A stretch of 60,092 bases of DNA from Oscillospiraceae bacterium (GTDB taxonomy: Bacteria; Bacillota; Clostridia; Oscillospirales; Acutalibacteraceae), in contig JAISXG010000006.1 of the NCBI GenBank assembly GCA_031270605.1, forward strand, positions 1 to 60,092, given 5' to 3'. Under the pieces are notes generated by a model. The model saw nothing but the letters and a program-made list of their open reading frames with translations, was not told where the DNA came from and made no database searches. A program made the position numbers and the translations under genes. Positions 16,686 to 24,537 of this stretch are shown here, one piece after another. Positions within the stretch are counted from its first letter, which is position 1; each line of letters starts with the position of its first letter.

Positions 16686-17390
16686 TTATTTTTGTTTCAT
16701 ATTGAAACGGTAGCCCGCCCCGCGGATCGTTGAGATATAATACTGCACTTTTCTGTCCGGCTCGATCTTGTCGCGGATGCGGTTGATGTGCACCGCCACC
16801 GTCGCGCTGTCGCCCATATAATCAAAGCCCCATATGCGCTCAAACAGATATTCCTTTGAGAAAACAGTGTTGGGGTTCGACATCAAAAACAGCAGCAGCT
16901 CAAACTCCTTGTTGGCCATTTCGATTTCATGGTCGTTCACATATACCTTCCATGCGTTTTTAAATATTTTGATGCCATCATAGGCGATCACGTTATCCGC
17001 CTCGTTCTGCCTGCCCGTCAGGCGTTCATAGCGCGCAATATGCGCCTTAACGCGCGCGACCAGCTCCGCAGGATCAAAGGGTTTTGAAATATAATCGTCA
17101 GCCCCAAGCCCAAGGCCGCGGATCTTGTCAATGGATTCCTGCTTGGCCGTGACCATCAGCACAGGAACGTCCTTGCGCTCGCGCACCTCACGGCAGATGT
17201 CATAGCCGTTTTTATCCGGGAGCATGATATCAAGAAGAATCAAATCAAAGTCCTCATGCAGGGCAAGATTCTGCGCCGTGTTCCCGTCTGCGGCAATCAC
17301 ACTGTCAAACCCATTGATTTCAAGGTAATCCTGCTCAAGCGCGGCGATGGCCGCGTCGTCCTCCGCAATTAAAATTCTTTTCTTTTCCAT
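16686..17390 (-). CDS. OmpR/PhoB-family response regulator
   Basis: 234 residues from ATG at 17390. The receiver domain has the acidic pair in LIAEDDAAIAAL, the phosphoacceptor Asp in LILLDIMLPDKNG, the Thr in VTAKQ, and Lys in ISKPFDPAEL. The C-terminal winged helix (~135-234) ends with VHINRIRDKIEP and YYISTIRGAGYRF, typical of OmpR/PhoB. A longer upstream frame without RBS was rejected. It is the partner of the kinase encoded 56 bp upstream. Confidence 0.95.
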   Translation of the reverse strand: MEKKRILIAEDDAAIAALEQDYLEINGFDSVIAADGNTAQNLALHEDFDLILLDIMLPDKNGYDICREVRERKDVPVLMVTAKQESIDKIRGLGLGADDYISKPFDPAELVARVKAHIARYERLTGRQNEADNVIAYDGIKIFKNAWKVYVNDHEIEMANKEFELLLFLMSNPNTVFSKEYLFERIWGFDYMGDSATVAVHINRIRDKIEPDRKVQYYISTIRGAGYRFNMKQK

Positions 17391-17446
17391 AATTACTCGC
17401 CCGTCCTTTCCGAAGTGCGCTCGCACAAAGCGCACTCACTCAGCGG

Positions 17447-18907
17447 TTACTTCTGGCCCTCGCCCCGCGGCAGCTTGGGCAGGCGAATCGTAATCAGCAG
17501 CCCGCCGCTGTTCGTGGCAGAAATGGCGCCGCCGTGCCGCTCGACAATTTGCTTTGCAATGGTCAGGCCAAGGCCGTTGCCATGGCTTTGGCGCGCATCG
17601 TCAGAGCGGTAGAACGAATCAAACAGCTTTGACAGATTCTCCTCAGGCACACCGCGGCCATTGTCGTGAAACTCTATTATGATCTCGTTTTCCGTTTCTT
17701 TCAGTGACAAAGCGATCACAGGGTCAGGCACGCCGCTGTAAAGCCTTGAATTGGCCACCAGGTTGTCAAACACGCGGTTGATTTGAACGGTGTCCGCCCG
17801 AATCTCAGCATCATCGGAGCAGTCGCTTGCAAAGGTCACACTGCCGCCCGCGTGCTCCATGTCGTCGGCCACATATTCATAGAACTTTTCCATATGCGGC
17901 TTGATTTTGATGTTTTCAAACGTAAAGGGAACACTTTTGGTTTCAAGGTTTGAGAGCATAAAGAGCCTGTCAAGCAGCCTGCTCATTTTTTCGGACTGCT
18001 CATAGATCGTGTCAATATATTTCTGCTGCTTTTCGGGAGTGTTTGCAACGCCGTCCTTAATGCCCTTGATATAACCTTTGATTGAGGTCAGAGGGGTGCG
18101 CAAATCGTGTGAAATGCCCGCGATCATTTCCGTTCGGCCTTTTTCATAGCTTTCCATCTGGGTGATATTCGCCTTGATCTCCGCCTGCATTTCATTGAAG
18201 GCAGAGCAGACCTCTTCAAATTCGCTGATGCCCTCATATTCAATGCGCGCGTCATAATTGCCCCGGTGCACCTTGCTCGCGGCGTTTCGCAGCAGGCGCA
18301 GCGGCTTCAAAACAATCGAATTGTTTCTGCGCGAGAAATACATGCCGGCCAGCAGCACGGCACAAATGAGCAAAAAGACCTCAATAATGAAAAAGATATA
18401 AACCACGCTTGTGGGGTTGCGGTAATCAATTTCAAAGCTGATCAAAAAATTGGGCGAAAGCTGAATGGCGGTGAGCAGATAGGTGGAGCCCTCCGCCCCC
18501 TTGACCTTGCTCACAGCCTTTAAACTGGAGGTTTCAAAAATCATGCTGAAATCGTGCCTGCCGCCGCCGTCCGCCTTGAGCTGCTGCATCACCGAAACAA
18601 TGCCGTCGTCGGGTGAGCCGATAATCAGCTCAGAGTCTTTCGCGGCAATGAGGGTATAGCCCAGCTTCACAAATTCATCCTGCAGCTCTTTTTGATAATC
18701 GGCTTCATGCAGGCGCGCAACATCGCATTCATCCAACATCAAGAGAATTGTTTCAGTAGGAATTTTGGAAAGGCTTTGGCTGCTTAAATAGGGCTCCACA
18801 ATATAGGAATATGCCGTTGAATAAAAATTGATCAAAAACGTAATCGCCACAACAGAAACAATGAGCATCTGCACATTCATTTTAAAATTTTGCTTTCTTA
18901 AATTCAT
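17447..18907 (-). CDS. Membrane sensor histidine kinase
   Basis: 486 residues from ATG at 18907 with GGGGGAG upstream. TM1 (~10-32) and TM2 (~170-195, VVYIFFIIEVFLLICAVLLAG) bracket an extracytoplasmic sensor of ~135 residues. A HAMP domain follows, then the HisKA segment GISHDLRTPLTSIKGYIKG with the phospho-His, and HATPase motifs DNLVANS (N box), FHDNGRGVPEE (G1) and GNGLGLTIAKQIVERHGG (G2). It should phosphorylate the neighbouring regulator. The signal is unknown. Its upstream leader holds two tandem copies of a structured repeat. Confidence 0.94.
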   Translation of the reverse strand: MNLRKQNFKMNVQMLIVSVVAITFLINFYSTAYSYIVEPYLSSQSLSKIPTETILLMLDECDVARLHEADYQKELQDEFVKLGYTLIAAKDSELIIGSPDDGIVSVMQQLKADGGGRHDFSMIFETSSLKAVSKVKGAEGSTYLLTAIQLSPNFLISFEIDYRNPTSVVYIFFIIEVFLLICAVLLAGMYFSRRNNSIVLKPLRLLRNAASKVHRGNYDARIEYEGISEFEEVCSAFNEMQAEIKANITQMESYEKGRTEMIAGISHDLRTPLTSIKGYIKGIKDGVANTPEKQQKYIDTIYEQSEKMSRLLDRLFMLSNLETKSVPFTFENIKIKPHMEKFYEYVADDMEHAGGSVTFASDCSDDAEIRADTVQINRVFDNLVANSRLYSGVPDPVIALSLKETENEIIIEFHDNGRGVPEENLSKLFDSFYRSDDARQSHGNGLGLTIAKQIVERHGGAISATNSGGLLITIRLPKLPRGEGQK

Positions 18908-18963
18908 AGCGCTCCCCCACTGTTCTTGCTGCCGTTGCCTGCCCGGCATGTATCATAAAACCG

Positions 18964-19181
18964 AATCAAGAATGCGGTGGCACGGGCAAAGCCCCGACAG
19001 ACGGGGTCTCTGCTCCGTCAGCATTCTTCTAATGAGTCAAAATCAAAGATTTTGAATCTATTATATCCTTAAACCAAATCAAGAATGCGGTGGCGCGGGC
19101 AAAGCCCCGACAGACGGGGTTTCAGCTCCGTCAGCATTCTTCTAATGAGTCAAAATCAAAGATTTTGACTCTATTTATATC
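18964..19181. repeat. Two tandem ~105-bp structured repeats, period 113 bp
   Basis: Copies at 18964-19066 and 19077-19181 are about 93% identical. Each has an outer stem AAGAATGC/GCATTCTT enclosing GC-rich alternatives (CCCCG ACAGA CGGGG or GACGG/CCGTC), followed by a second hairpin GAGTCAAAATC-AAA-GATTTTGACTC; copy 1 has one mismatch in that stem (GAATC). Differences between copies mostly fall in loops. They lie in the leader of the sensor-kinase gene and downstream of the GH4 gene. Either they are a REP-like repeat family or an RNA element; no known riboswitch is recognised. Confidence 0.75.
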
Positions 19182-19294
19182 ATAACACTTGTTGTTTTAT
19201 TTTGAACGCGGACAAGATAAATTTTCAATAAACTGCACCTTGTAAAAATTTACTTTCACATGCTTTATAAAATACGGCGCATAATCATTTTATA

Positions 19295-20779
19295 TTATTT
19301 GTCTGCATTGGCGGCGGTTTCTGTGGCGGCTTTTTTATCTTTCGCAAGCTCCGCCGCCGTTCTTGTGTGCAGCCGTGCGGCGCCTTGATAGTTTTTGGGC
19401 GCAATGACGTCGCCTTTTGCGAAATAAGCCTTTGCGTCGGCGATGGCCTCTCCATATTGTGGCAGCCACTCCTCGCCCGCAATGAGCATTTCATCCACCA
19501 TCTGCGAAATTTCCGGCGGGTTGCAAACGGCGCCGGTCAGCGGATCCATCATAGCGGCCTGCTTGAGCAGCATCACATCGCCGTATACCGCCGCCTCAAC
19601 AGAAAGCTTTTGCACCCAAACGCTCTGCGAGCAAACGGCCGCGCAACCAAGCGGCAGGTCGCCCACCTGTGTGACAGAAATACCGTTGCCGTCGGCATAA
19701 CAGGGCACCTCGACAACGCATTCCTGGGGCAGGTTTGTAATGGAGCCGTTGTTCATCACATTAAAGCAGCCGCGGTAACGCCTGCCGGTTTCAAGGGATT
19801 CAATAATAAACGAGCCGTGCTCATGCGAACGCTTTTCGGGCTTGTACTCATAAGGCGGCTCTTTGAGCCAGTTCGGGAAGTCGGTTTCAAACCAGTCGCG
19901 CCCCTCGGTGCAAACGCGCAGATAGCCCCCCGTCTCGCCGTGATGCCAGTTGGAGAGGTCGATCCAGTTGAGCAGGTCGTCCGGCCGTTTGCGGTACCAC
20001 GCGAGATATTCCGAGAGGTGCCCGTTTGACTCCGTGGAATAATAGCCGAACCTGCGCAGAATGTCGATGCGCACCTTTTCGGTTTTGCACAGGTGCTCGT
20101 CCGCCTCATAGGTGGCCAAAAGCTCCTCAGAAGAAATCAGCCTGCCCTTGTGCTTGATTTGCAAATACCACGTCTGATGGTTGATGCCGGCGACAATAAA
20201 ATCCAGCTCCTCATGCGGAATTTTGAGCGCCCCGGCAATCTGGTGCTCGCCGCCCTGCACGCCGTGACACAGCCCCAGTGTGGGAACGCCGCCATAGACG
20301 TTCGCCGCCCAGGTCATCATGGCGTTGGGGTTTGAATAGTTGAGCAGCAGCACGTCAGGGTGTGAAACCTCGCGCATATCGCGGCAAAAATCGAGCATTG
20401 CGGCAATGCCGCGCTGGCCGTACATGATGCCGCCGATGCAGATCGTGTCGCCCACGCACTGGTCGACCCCATATTTGAGGGGGATTTCCACGTCCGTCAC
20501 AAAGCCCTCAAGGCAGCCGATTCTTGCGCAGCAAATCACGTATTTTGCATCTTTGAGCGCCTCGCGGCGGTCAAGCGTCGATTGAATTTTTGTGCTGACG
20601 CCGTTTGCCTCAAGGTCACGCTGGCACAAAGACGTCACCATATCGAGGTTTCTTTGATTAATGTCTGTGAAAGCGAAGGTCACATTGTTTCTCAATTCGG
20701 GAACACACAAAATATCGGTCATCAGCCGGCGCGTGAAGCCGATCGACCCTGCGCCGATAAAAGCGATTTTCAAGCTCAT
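19295..20779 (-). CDS. Glycoside hydrolase family 4 (alpha-glucosidase/alpha-galactosidase type)
   Basis: 494 residues. GH4 enzymes use NAD+ and a divalent metal with a redox mechanism. The N-terminus carries the dinucleotide-binding IAFIGAGSIGFTRRL. LLNYSNPNAMMTWAAN, the metal-binding LGLCHGVQGGEHQIA (Cys) and VAGINHQTWYLQI (His) are present, and the full length fits the family. CHGVQ is seen in both alpha-glucosidases and MelA-like alpha-galactosidases, so the sugar is not certain. It is cytosolic, with no signal peptide. The C-terminal ~30 residues are Ala/Lys-rich and dispensable-looking. No transporter lies next to it. Confidence 0.92.
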   Translation of the reverse strand: MSLKIAFIGAGSIGFTRRLMTDILCVPELRNNVTFAFTDINQRNLDMVTSLCQRDLEANGVSTKIQSTLDRREALKDAKYVICCARIGCLEGFVTDVEIPLKYGVDQCVGDTICIGGIMYGQRGIAAMLDFCRDMREVSHPDVLLLNYSNPNAMMTWAANVYGGVPTLGLCHGVQGGEHQIAGALKIPHEELDFIVAGINHQTWYLQIKHKGRLISSEELLATYEADEHLCKTEKVRIDILRRFGYYSTESNGHLSEYLAWYRKRPDDLLNWIDLSNWHHGETGGYLRVCTEGRDWFETDFPNWLKEPPYEYKPEKRSHEHGSFIIESLETGRRYRGCFNVMNNGSITNLPQECVVEVPCYADGNGISVTQVGDLPLGCAAVCSQSVWVQKLSVEAAVYGDVMLLKQAAMMDPLTGAVCNPPEISQMVDEMLIAGEEWLPQYGEAIADAKAYFAKGDVIAPKNYQGAARLHTRTAAELAKDKKAATETAANADK

Positions 20780-20966
20780 CTTACAATTTCCCCCAACAGT
20801 TTTGATTTATTTTTTTACTTCCTGATTATTTTATATGAAACCACTCCAAATCTCAATCCCTTTTGTGAAAAAAGATAACCTTTGCCCTTTTTTTGCTAAC
20901 AATTTATATAGTGTGTGGAAAATGTTACATTTTAGGGCAGTATGTTGCTTATTCTATAAAAAAGAC

Positions 20967-20995
20967 TTGAAAAGACCTATCTATAACTATATAAT
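20967..20995 (+). promoter_or_regulatory. Promoter of the NUDIX gene
   Basis: TTGAAA (20967-20972), 17-bp spacer, TATAAT (20990-20995), leading into AGGAGAAG and ATG at 21026. Confidence 0.75.
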
Positions 20996-21025
20996 AAGTG
21001 TAGTTTTGGTTTAGGAGAAGAAAGA

Positions 21026-21772
21026 ATGTTAAATAAGACTGTCAAGGTCAGGATAACTAAACCGATTGACCCCAAATTTATAAAAAACGGCGGACGCATG
21101 CTGAACACGGGGGTTGGCGATATCAGCGGAATTCCCAACGGGCGAGGCGTCAAAACCTATATTATGGGAATTTCGTATCCTGTGACCTATTTTGTGGGCA
21201 AGGTGATTGCCCTGATAAAACGGCCGGACGGCCGCACGGCCGCAATTGTCGCGGCGCCGAAGAATATTCGTTTTGTGAACTATGACATTGCGGATGCAAT
21301 TGAGTTTGCCGAAAAAGCCGGAACATACAGACTCGAATGCTTATATGAAAACTCCTGCGGGGCGGTGGTGTTTCGAATCATCAACAACGCGCCCCGGTTT
21401 TTGTTGATCAAAAACCAGCGCAGCTCGCACTGGGGCTTTCCCAAAGGGCACATGGAGCGGGGCGAAACGCCCTATGACACGGCAAAACGCGAGGTGCTTG
21501 AGGAAACGGGCCTGCGCATTGAGATCATGGAAGGTTTTTCTTCAAAATCCGAATATATCATCGGGCGCAAGGTGCAAAAAGAGGTGCGTATCTTCCTCGC
21601 CACCACACCGGACACACAGACGAAGATTCAGCAGGAGGAGATTGAGGACTATATCTGGCTGACCTATGAGCAGGCCATGGAAACACTGAATTTTCAAAAC
21701 GACAAGCGCATTTTAAGCAAGGCCCAGGCTTTCATGCTCGAATCCGGCATCGGCTACAGTAAATCAACTTGA
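21026..21772 (+). CDS. NUDIX hydrolase with an additional N-terminal domain
   Basis: 248 residues. The NUDIX box is complete from ~150: GHMERGETPYDTAKREVLEETGL fits GX5EX7REUXEEXGU (23 residues, given here by its pattern: Gly, RE and EE-G present). WGFPKGHMERG resembles diadenosine-polyphosphate hydrolases. The first ~100 residues form a separate part with GDISGIPNGRGVKTYIMG and VGKVIALIKRPDG, with features recalling inorganic pyrophosphatase-type barrels; this reading is tentative. A consensus promoter and AGGAGAAG support the start. The substrate is unknown. Confidence 0.85.
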   Translation: MLNKTVKVRITKPIDPKFIKNGGRMLNTGVGDISGIPNGRGVKTYIMGISYPVTYFVGKVIALIKRPDGRTAAIVAAPKNIRFVNYDIADAIEFAEKAGTYRLECLYENSCGAVVFRIINNAPRFLLIKNQRSSHWGFPKGHMERGETPYDTAKREVLEETGLRIEIMEGFSSKSEYIIGRKVQKEVRIFLATTPDTQTKIQQEEIEDYIWLTYEQAMETLNFQNDKRILSKAQAFMLESGIGYSKST

Positions 21773-21787
21773 AAACAAGCCAGCCTC

Positions 21788-21840
21788 CACGTGCAAAACC
21801 CCATGTATCTAAGGATTTTACACGTGTTTTCTGGATGTTT
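21788..21840 (+). terminator. Terminator after the NUDIX gene
   Basis: CACGTG-C-AAAA pairs with TTTT-A-CACGTG around a mid-loop, then TTTTCTGG. It sits just before the convergent DUF2812 gene. Confidence 0.65.
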
Positions 21841-21854
21841 TCTAAGTTCATTAA

Positions 21855-23114
21855 CTATATCTCAAATGAACGGGCAAAATTTTTCAGCTCTTCAATTTGC
21901 TCGGAGGTGAACTGCCTGTCTTCAAAAAACACGTTGTTATGATTTGAGAAAGACAGCACATAATCCTCATATTCAAGAAAAATAAAAAAATCCGAATAAT
22001 AGACACTTTTCGCGCTCCATTCCGGCAGCGCGATTTCTTCGTAGTCTGTACCTGAAAACCAATGCATTTTGGCAAATAAATACTGCGTAATCACTAAACG
22101 ATGCTTGCTTCTGAAAAAAGAGAAATACACATCCCCACCGGTCTCAAAAAAGTATGTGCATCTCGCTTCGTCCGCCAAAACTGTTTTGGTGTATGATGCA
22201 ATAGGATAGGCAGGCTGCGGCGGTTTCGCAGAAAAAACAGACGCCATAAAAACAGAAAAGCCCGTTAAATAAACGGCACCCCCAAGACCGAGCAGCACAG
22301 AAATCAAAATAAATTTTTTACGCTCCATCCTTGCTTTTCGCATTTGCCGCCCTGCAAAAACAGACAGCAACACAAGCGCGAAGCAGCCGCCGAGAATAAA
22401 GCCGGTCAGCCAATTCCCTTCGAAAAAAGACCGCGCTGCAATCACGACCGCCGCAACTGCAACACCGCCTGAAGGGAGCAGGCAGATGACAAGGTTTGCC
22501 GTGTGCGTTTTTCTGGTAATTTGTCTGGGGTGTTTGTTTTTTTTGAGGCGGTGCTTTTGCCGCAAGGCCCACACACAAAACTGTGCAGCCTGAATGCCAC
22601 TGACGGCAAAAGCAAGCACAAGAAAAGAATAAAACGCCAGTGTAAAATTTGACCCCGAAAAAAAATCAGAATCTGTCAGAGGAAATAAAATCTGTAACAA
22701 CCACACAAGGGGTAAGACAAACCACGACCCGGCATTCTGTTTGAACGTGGCCTTTATGGTTGTGTTCAGCTTTGCAACCTCGTCCGTCTCAATCGGAACG
22801 GGGGCTTTTTCCTTAGAAACAAAGATATACCGCTGCCCTGTCATACAAACAAAATCCCACCCACCCTCTCGGCAAAACGCAATATATTCCAGCCCCGCCG
22901 CCGTTGGGGAAGAGTCAAGCATAGAGCCCTTCGCAAAAACTTCAACCGCATAATGAAGCTTCTGCGGCTCAATGGCTTCAAAACAGAAGGAGTTCCCTTC
23001 AATTCTATTGAGTTTCCAGCCCTTTTGCGCCATTTCTTCAAGAAACACCCCCATGGCCTCGCTTTCATAGATTTGAAACCAGTGGAGCCTTTTCAGCTTA
23101 TTGCGGTTTTTCAT
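21855..23114 (-). CDS. DUF2812 membrane protein partnered with a PadR regulator
   Basis: 419 residues from ATG at 23114. The N-terminal ~130 residues are a DUF2812 domain (KRLHWFQIYESEAMGVFLEEMAQKGWKL, then WDFVCMTGQRYIF), where many family members share this signature. Several hydrophobic segments follow, about five, and a C-terminal extracellular/cytoplasmic part of ~120 residues. DUF2812 genes regularly follow PadR regulators; here the start lies 17 bp inside the padR reading frame, so translation is coupled. It is probably a stress- or envelope-related membrane protein under PadR control; function is unknown. Confidence 0.85.
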   Translation of the reverse strand: MKNRNKLKRLHWFQIYESEAMGVFLEEMAQKGWKLNRIEGNSFCFEAIEPQKLHYAVEVFAKGSMLDSSPTAAGLEYIAFCREGGWDFVCMTGQRYIFVSKEKAPVPIETDEVAKLNTTIKATFKQNAGSWFVLPLVWLLQILFPLTDSDFFSGSNFTLAFYSFLVLAFAVSGIQAAQFCVWALRQKHRLKKNKHPRQITRKTHTANLVICLLPSGGVAVAAVVIAARSFFEGNWLTGFILGGCFALVLLSVFAGRQMRKARMERKKFILISVLLGLGGAVYLTGFSVFMASVFSAKPPQPAYPIASYTKTVLADEARCTYFFETGGDVYFSFFRSKHRLVITQYLFAKMHWFSGTDYEEIALPEWSAKSVYYSDFFIFLEYEDYVLSFSNHNNVFFEDRQFTSEQIEELKNFARSFEI

Positions 23115-23427
23115 CAAAATCCCTCCAGCAATCATTTGCGTCAGAAGCCAAAAGAGGCGAGCGTGCGAGCTCCTGTTGCAGCAAAGAAAACCCTTTATCA
23201 GTAATCCGAAATGAACGCGCAACCCCACCCGCCAGTGCGTCCTCAACCAGCCCGTATGCCAAAAATTCGTTGAGCAGCCGGTAAACCGTTCCCGGCCCAA
23301 CAACCACCCTGCCATCAGAAAGCTCTATGACCTGTTTCACAATGTCAACTCCGCGGCACTGCCCCGTAAGAGCCAGCAACACATAACACATTGGCTCCGT
23401 CAGCGGCAAAACAATGGATTTTTTCAT
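23098..23427 (-). CDS. PadR-family transcriptional regulator
   Basis: 109 residues from ATG at 23427, with AGGAGGG upstream. A winged helix is seen: LTEPMCYVLLALTGQCRGVDIVKQV, then VVVGPGTVYRLLNEFLAYGLVED, whose GPGTVYRLL recognition helix is the PadR signature, and the wing ending FRITDKGFSLLQQEL. The 3' end overlaps the DUF2812 gene by 17 bp. Such pairs are usually autoregulated from the shared promoter region upstream (23428-23523), where the sequence is AT-rich but no clear palindrome stood out. Confidence 0.92.
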   Translation of the reverse strand: MKKSIVLPLTEPMCYVLLALTGQCRGVDIVKQVIELSDGRVVVGPGTVYRLLNEFLAYGLVEDALAGGVARSFRITDKGFSLLQQELARSPLLASDANDCWRDFDEKPQ

Positions 23428-23523
23428 AAAACACCCTCCTTCATCGGGAGCTTTTCCTATCTTCAGTGTAGCATTGCCAATAAATAATGTCAACAAGCTT
23501 TCCCCTTAAAGAACTTTAACACA

Positions 23524-23570
23524 AAAAAGTAACCGCCTCAAAGGAGTATTACTCCTTCGTGGCGGTTTTG
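23524..23570 (-). terminator. Terminator of tatD
   Basis: AACCGCC/GGCGGTT with an inner AGGAGT/ACTCCT stem. On the minus strand it is followed by ACTTTTTTG. It begins a few bases after the tatD stop. Confidence 0.8.
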
Positions 23571-23578
23571 TATATATT

Positions 23579-24349
23579 CTATAATTCCTGCCCAAAAAAC
23601 AGGCGCCGCGCATTGCTGTGTGTTATGTCAAGCAGCGCCTGTGTCTCCACGCCGCGCACCTCCGCAAGCTTTTGCGCAGTATAGCGGATGTGGCGCGAAT
23701 CGCACCGCTGCCCCCGAAACGGCACGGGTGTCATATAGGGCGCGTCCGTTTCCACCAACAGGCGGTCTTCAGGCACGAAGGCCGCGACCGCCAATGGTTT
23801 TTTCGCGTTTTTGAAGGTGACCGCGCCCCCAAGGCCGATATACATATCAAGCTTTAGGATTTCCCGCGCCATTTCCACGCTGCCCGAATAGCAGTGCAGG
23901 ACTCCTTTGGGCCGGTATTGTTTCAGCAAGCGCAGCGTATCCTCATGCGCCTCACGGTCATGCACGATCACGCACTTGTCAAGCTCTTTGGCAATTTTGA
24001 GCTGCGTTTCAAACAGCCGCAGCTGCACCTCTCGCGGTGAAAAATCATAATGGTAGTCCAGTCCGATCTCCCCCACCGCCACACAGCGTTTATGCCAAAG
24101 CAGCTCATATAAATCCGCACAGTCAGAGTCTGTGATTTGCGCGCTCTCGTGGGGGTGAAAGCCGCAGGCGGCATAGATGTAGTCATATTGCTCGGCAAAC
24201 TGCAGCGAACGCTTGCTTGTCGCGATGTCCACACCGCAATTTACAACACCGCATATGCCTTCTTCGGGCAGCGCGGCCAGCACCTCGTTGCGGTCGCCGT
24301 CAAAGCTCTCATCATCATAATGGGCGTGGGAATCAAAAATATTGTGCAT
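23579..24349 (-). CDS. tatD: TatD-family metal-dependent DNase
   Basis: 256 residues, the family's normal length. IFDSHAHYDDESF carries the first HxH metal pair, GFHPHESA the His, AVGEIGLDYHYDFSPRE the Glu, QLKIAKELDKCVIVHDREAH, then GVLHCYSGSVEMA and LLVETDAPYMTP, which is the hallmark last Asp. TatD proteins act as 3'-5' exonucleases on DNA and in some cases as D-Tyr-tRNA deacylases. metG is next upstream on the same strand, a common order in Firmicutes (metG-tatD-...), with a terminator-like hairpin and repeat between them. Confidence 0.94.
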   Translation of the reverse strand: MHNIFDSHAHYDDESFDGDRNEVLAALPEEGICGVVNCGVDIATSKRSLQFAEQYDYIYAACGFHPHESAQITDSDCADLYELLWHKRCVAVGEIGLDYHYDFSPREVQLRLFETQLKIAKELDKCVIVHDREAHEDTLRLLKQYRPKGVLHCYSGSVEMAREILKLDMYIGLGGAVTFKNAKKPLAVAAFVPEDRLLVETDAPYMTPVPFRGQRCDSRHIRYTAQKLAEVRGVETQALLDITHSNARRLFFGQEL

Positions 24350-24405
24350 AAAGCCCCTTTCTGTAATACTAAAACTTTAGTAAAAATCTATACAAAACCA
24401 CATAT

Positions 24406-24435
24406 AAGCAGGACTTGAGCTTCTTGCTTGATTTT
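24406..24435. repeat. Second copy of a 30-bp motif from the 7.1-kb repeat
   Basis: AAGCAGG..TTGAGCTTCTTG with following CTTGATTTT is nearly the same as 7157-7186. It lies between tatD and metG and suggests a family of dispersed short repeats. Confidence 0.45.
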
Positions 24436-24474
24436 CAGAGGTTTTGAATCGGGAGTTCGTATGAAAGACAAGAA

Positions 24475-24508
24475 CCGCCGCCCCGCCTGTTGGCAGAAGA
24501 AGCGGCGG
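24475..24508 (-). terminator. Terminator of metG
   Basis: CCGCCGC pairs with GCGGCGG around a 20-nt loop; on the minus strand TTCTTGTCTTTC follows. It begins 29 bp after the metG stop. Confidence 0.6.
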
Positions 24509-24537
24509 CTTATATCGTCAATTACAAAATTGTAAAA

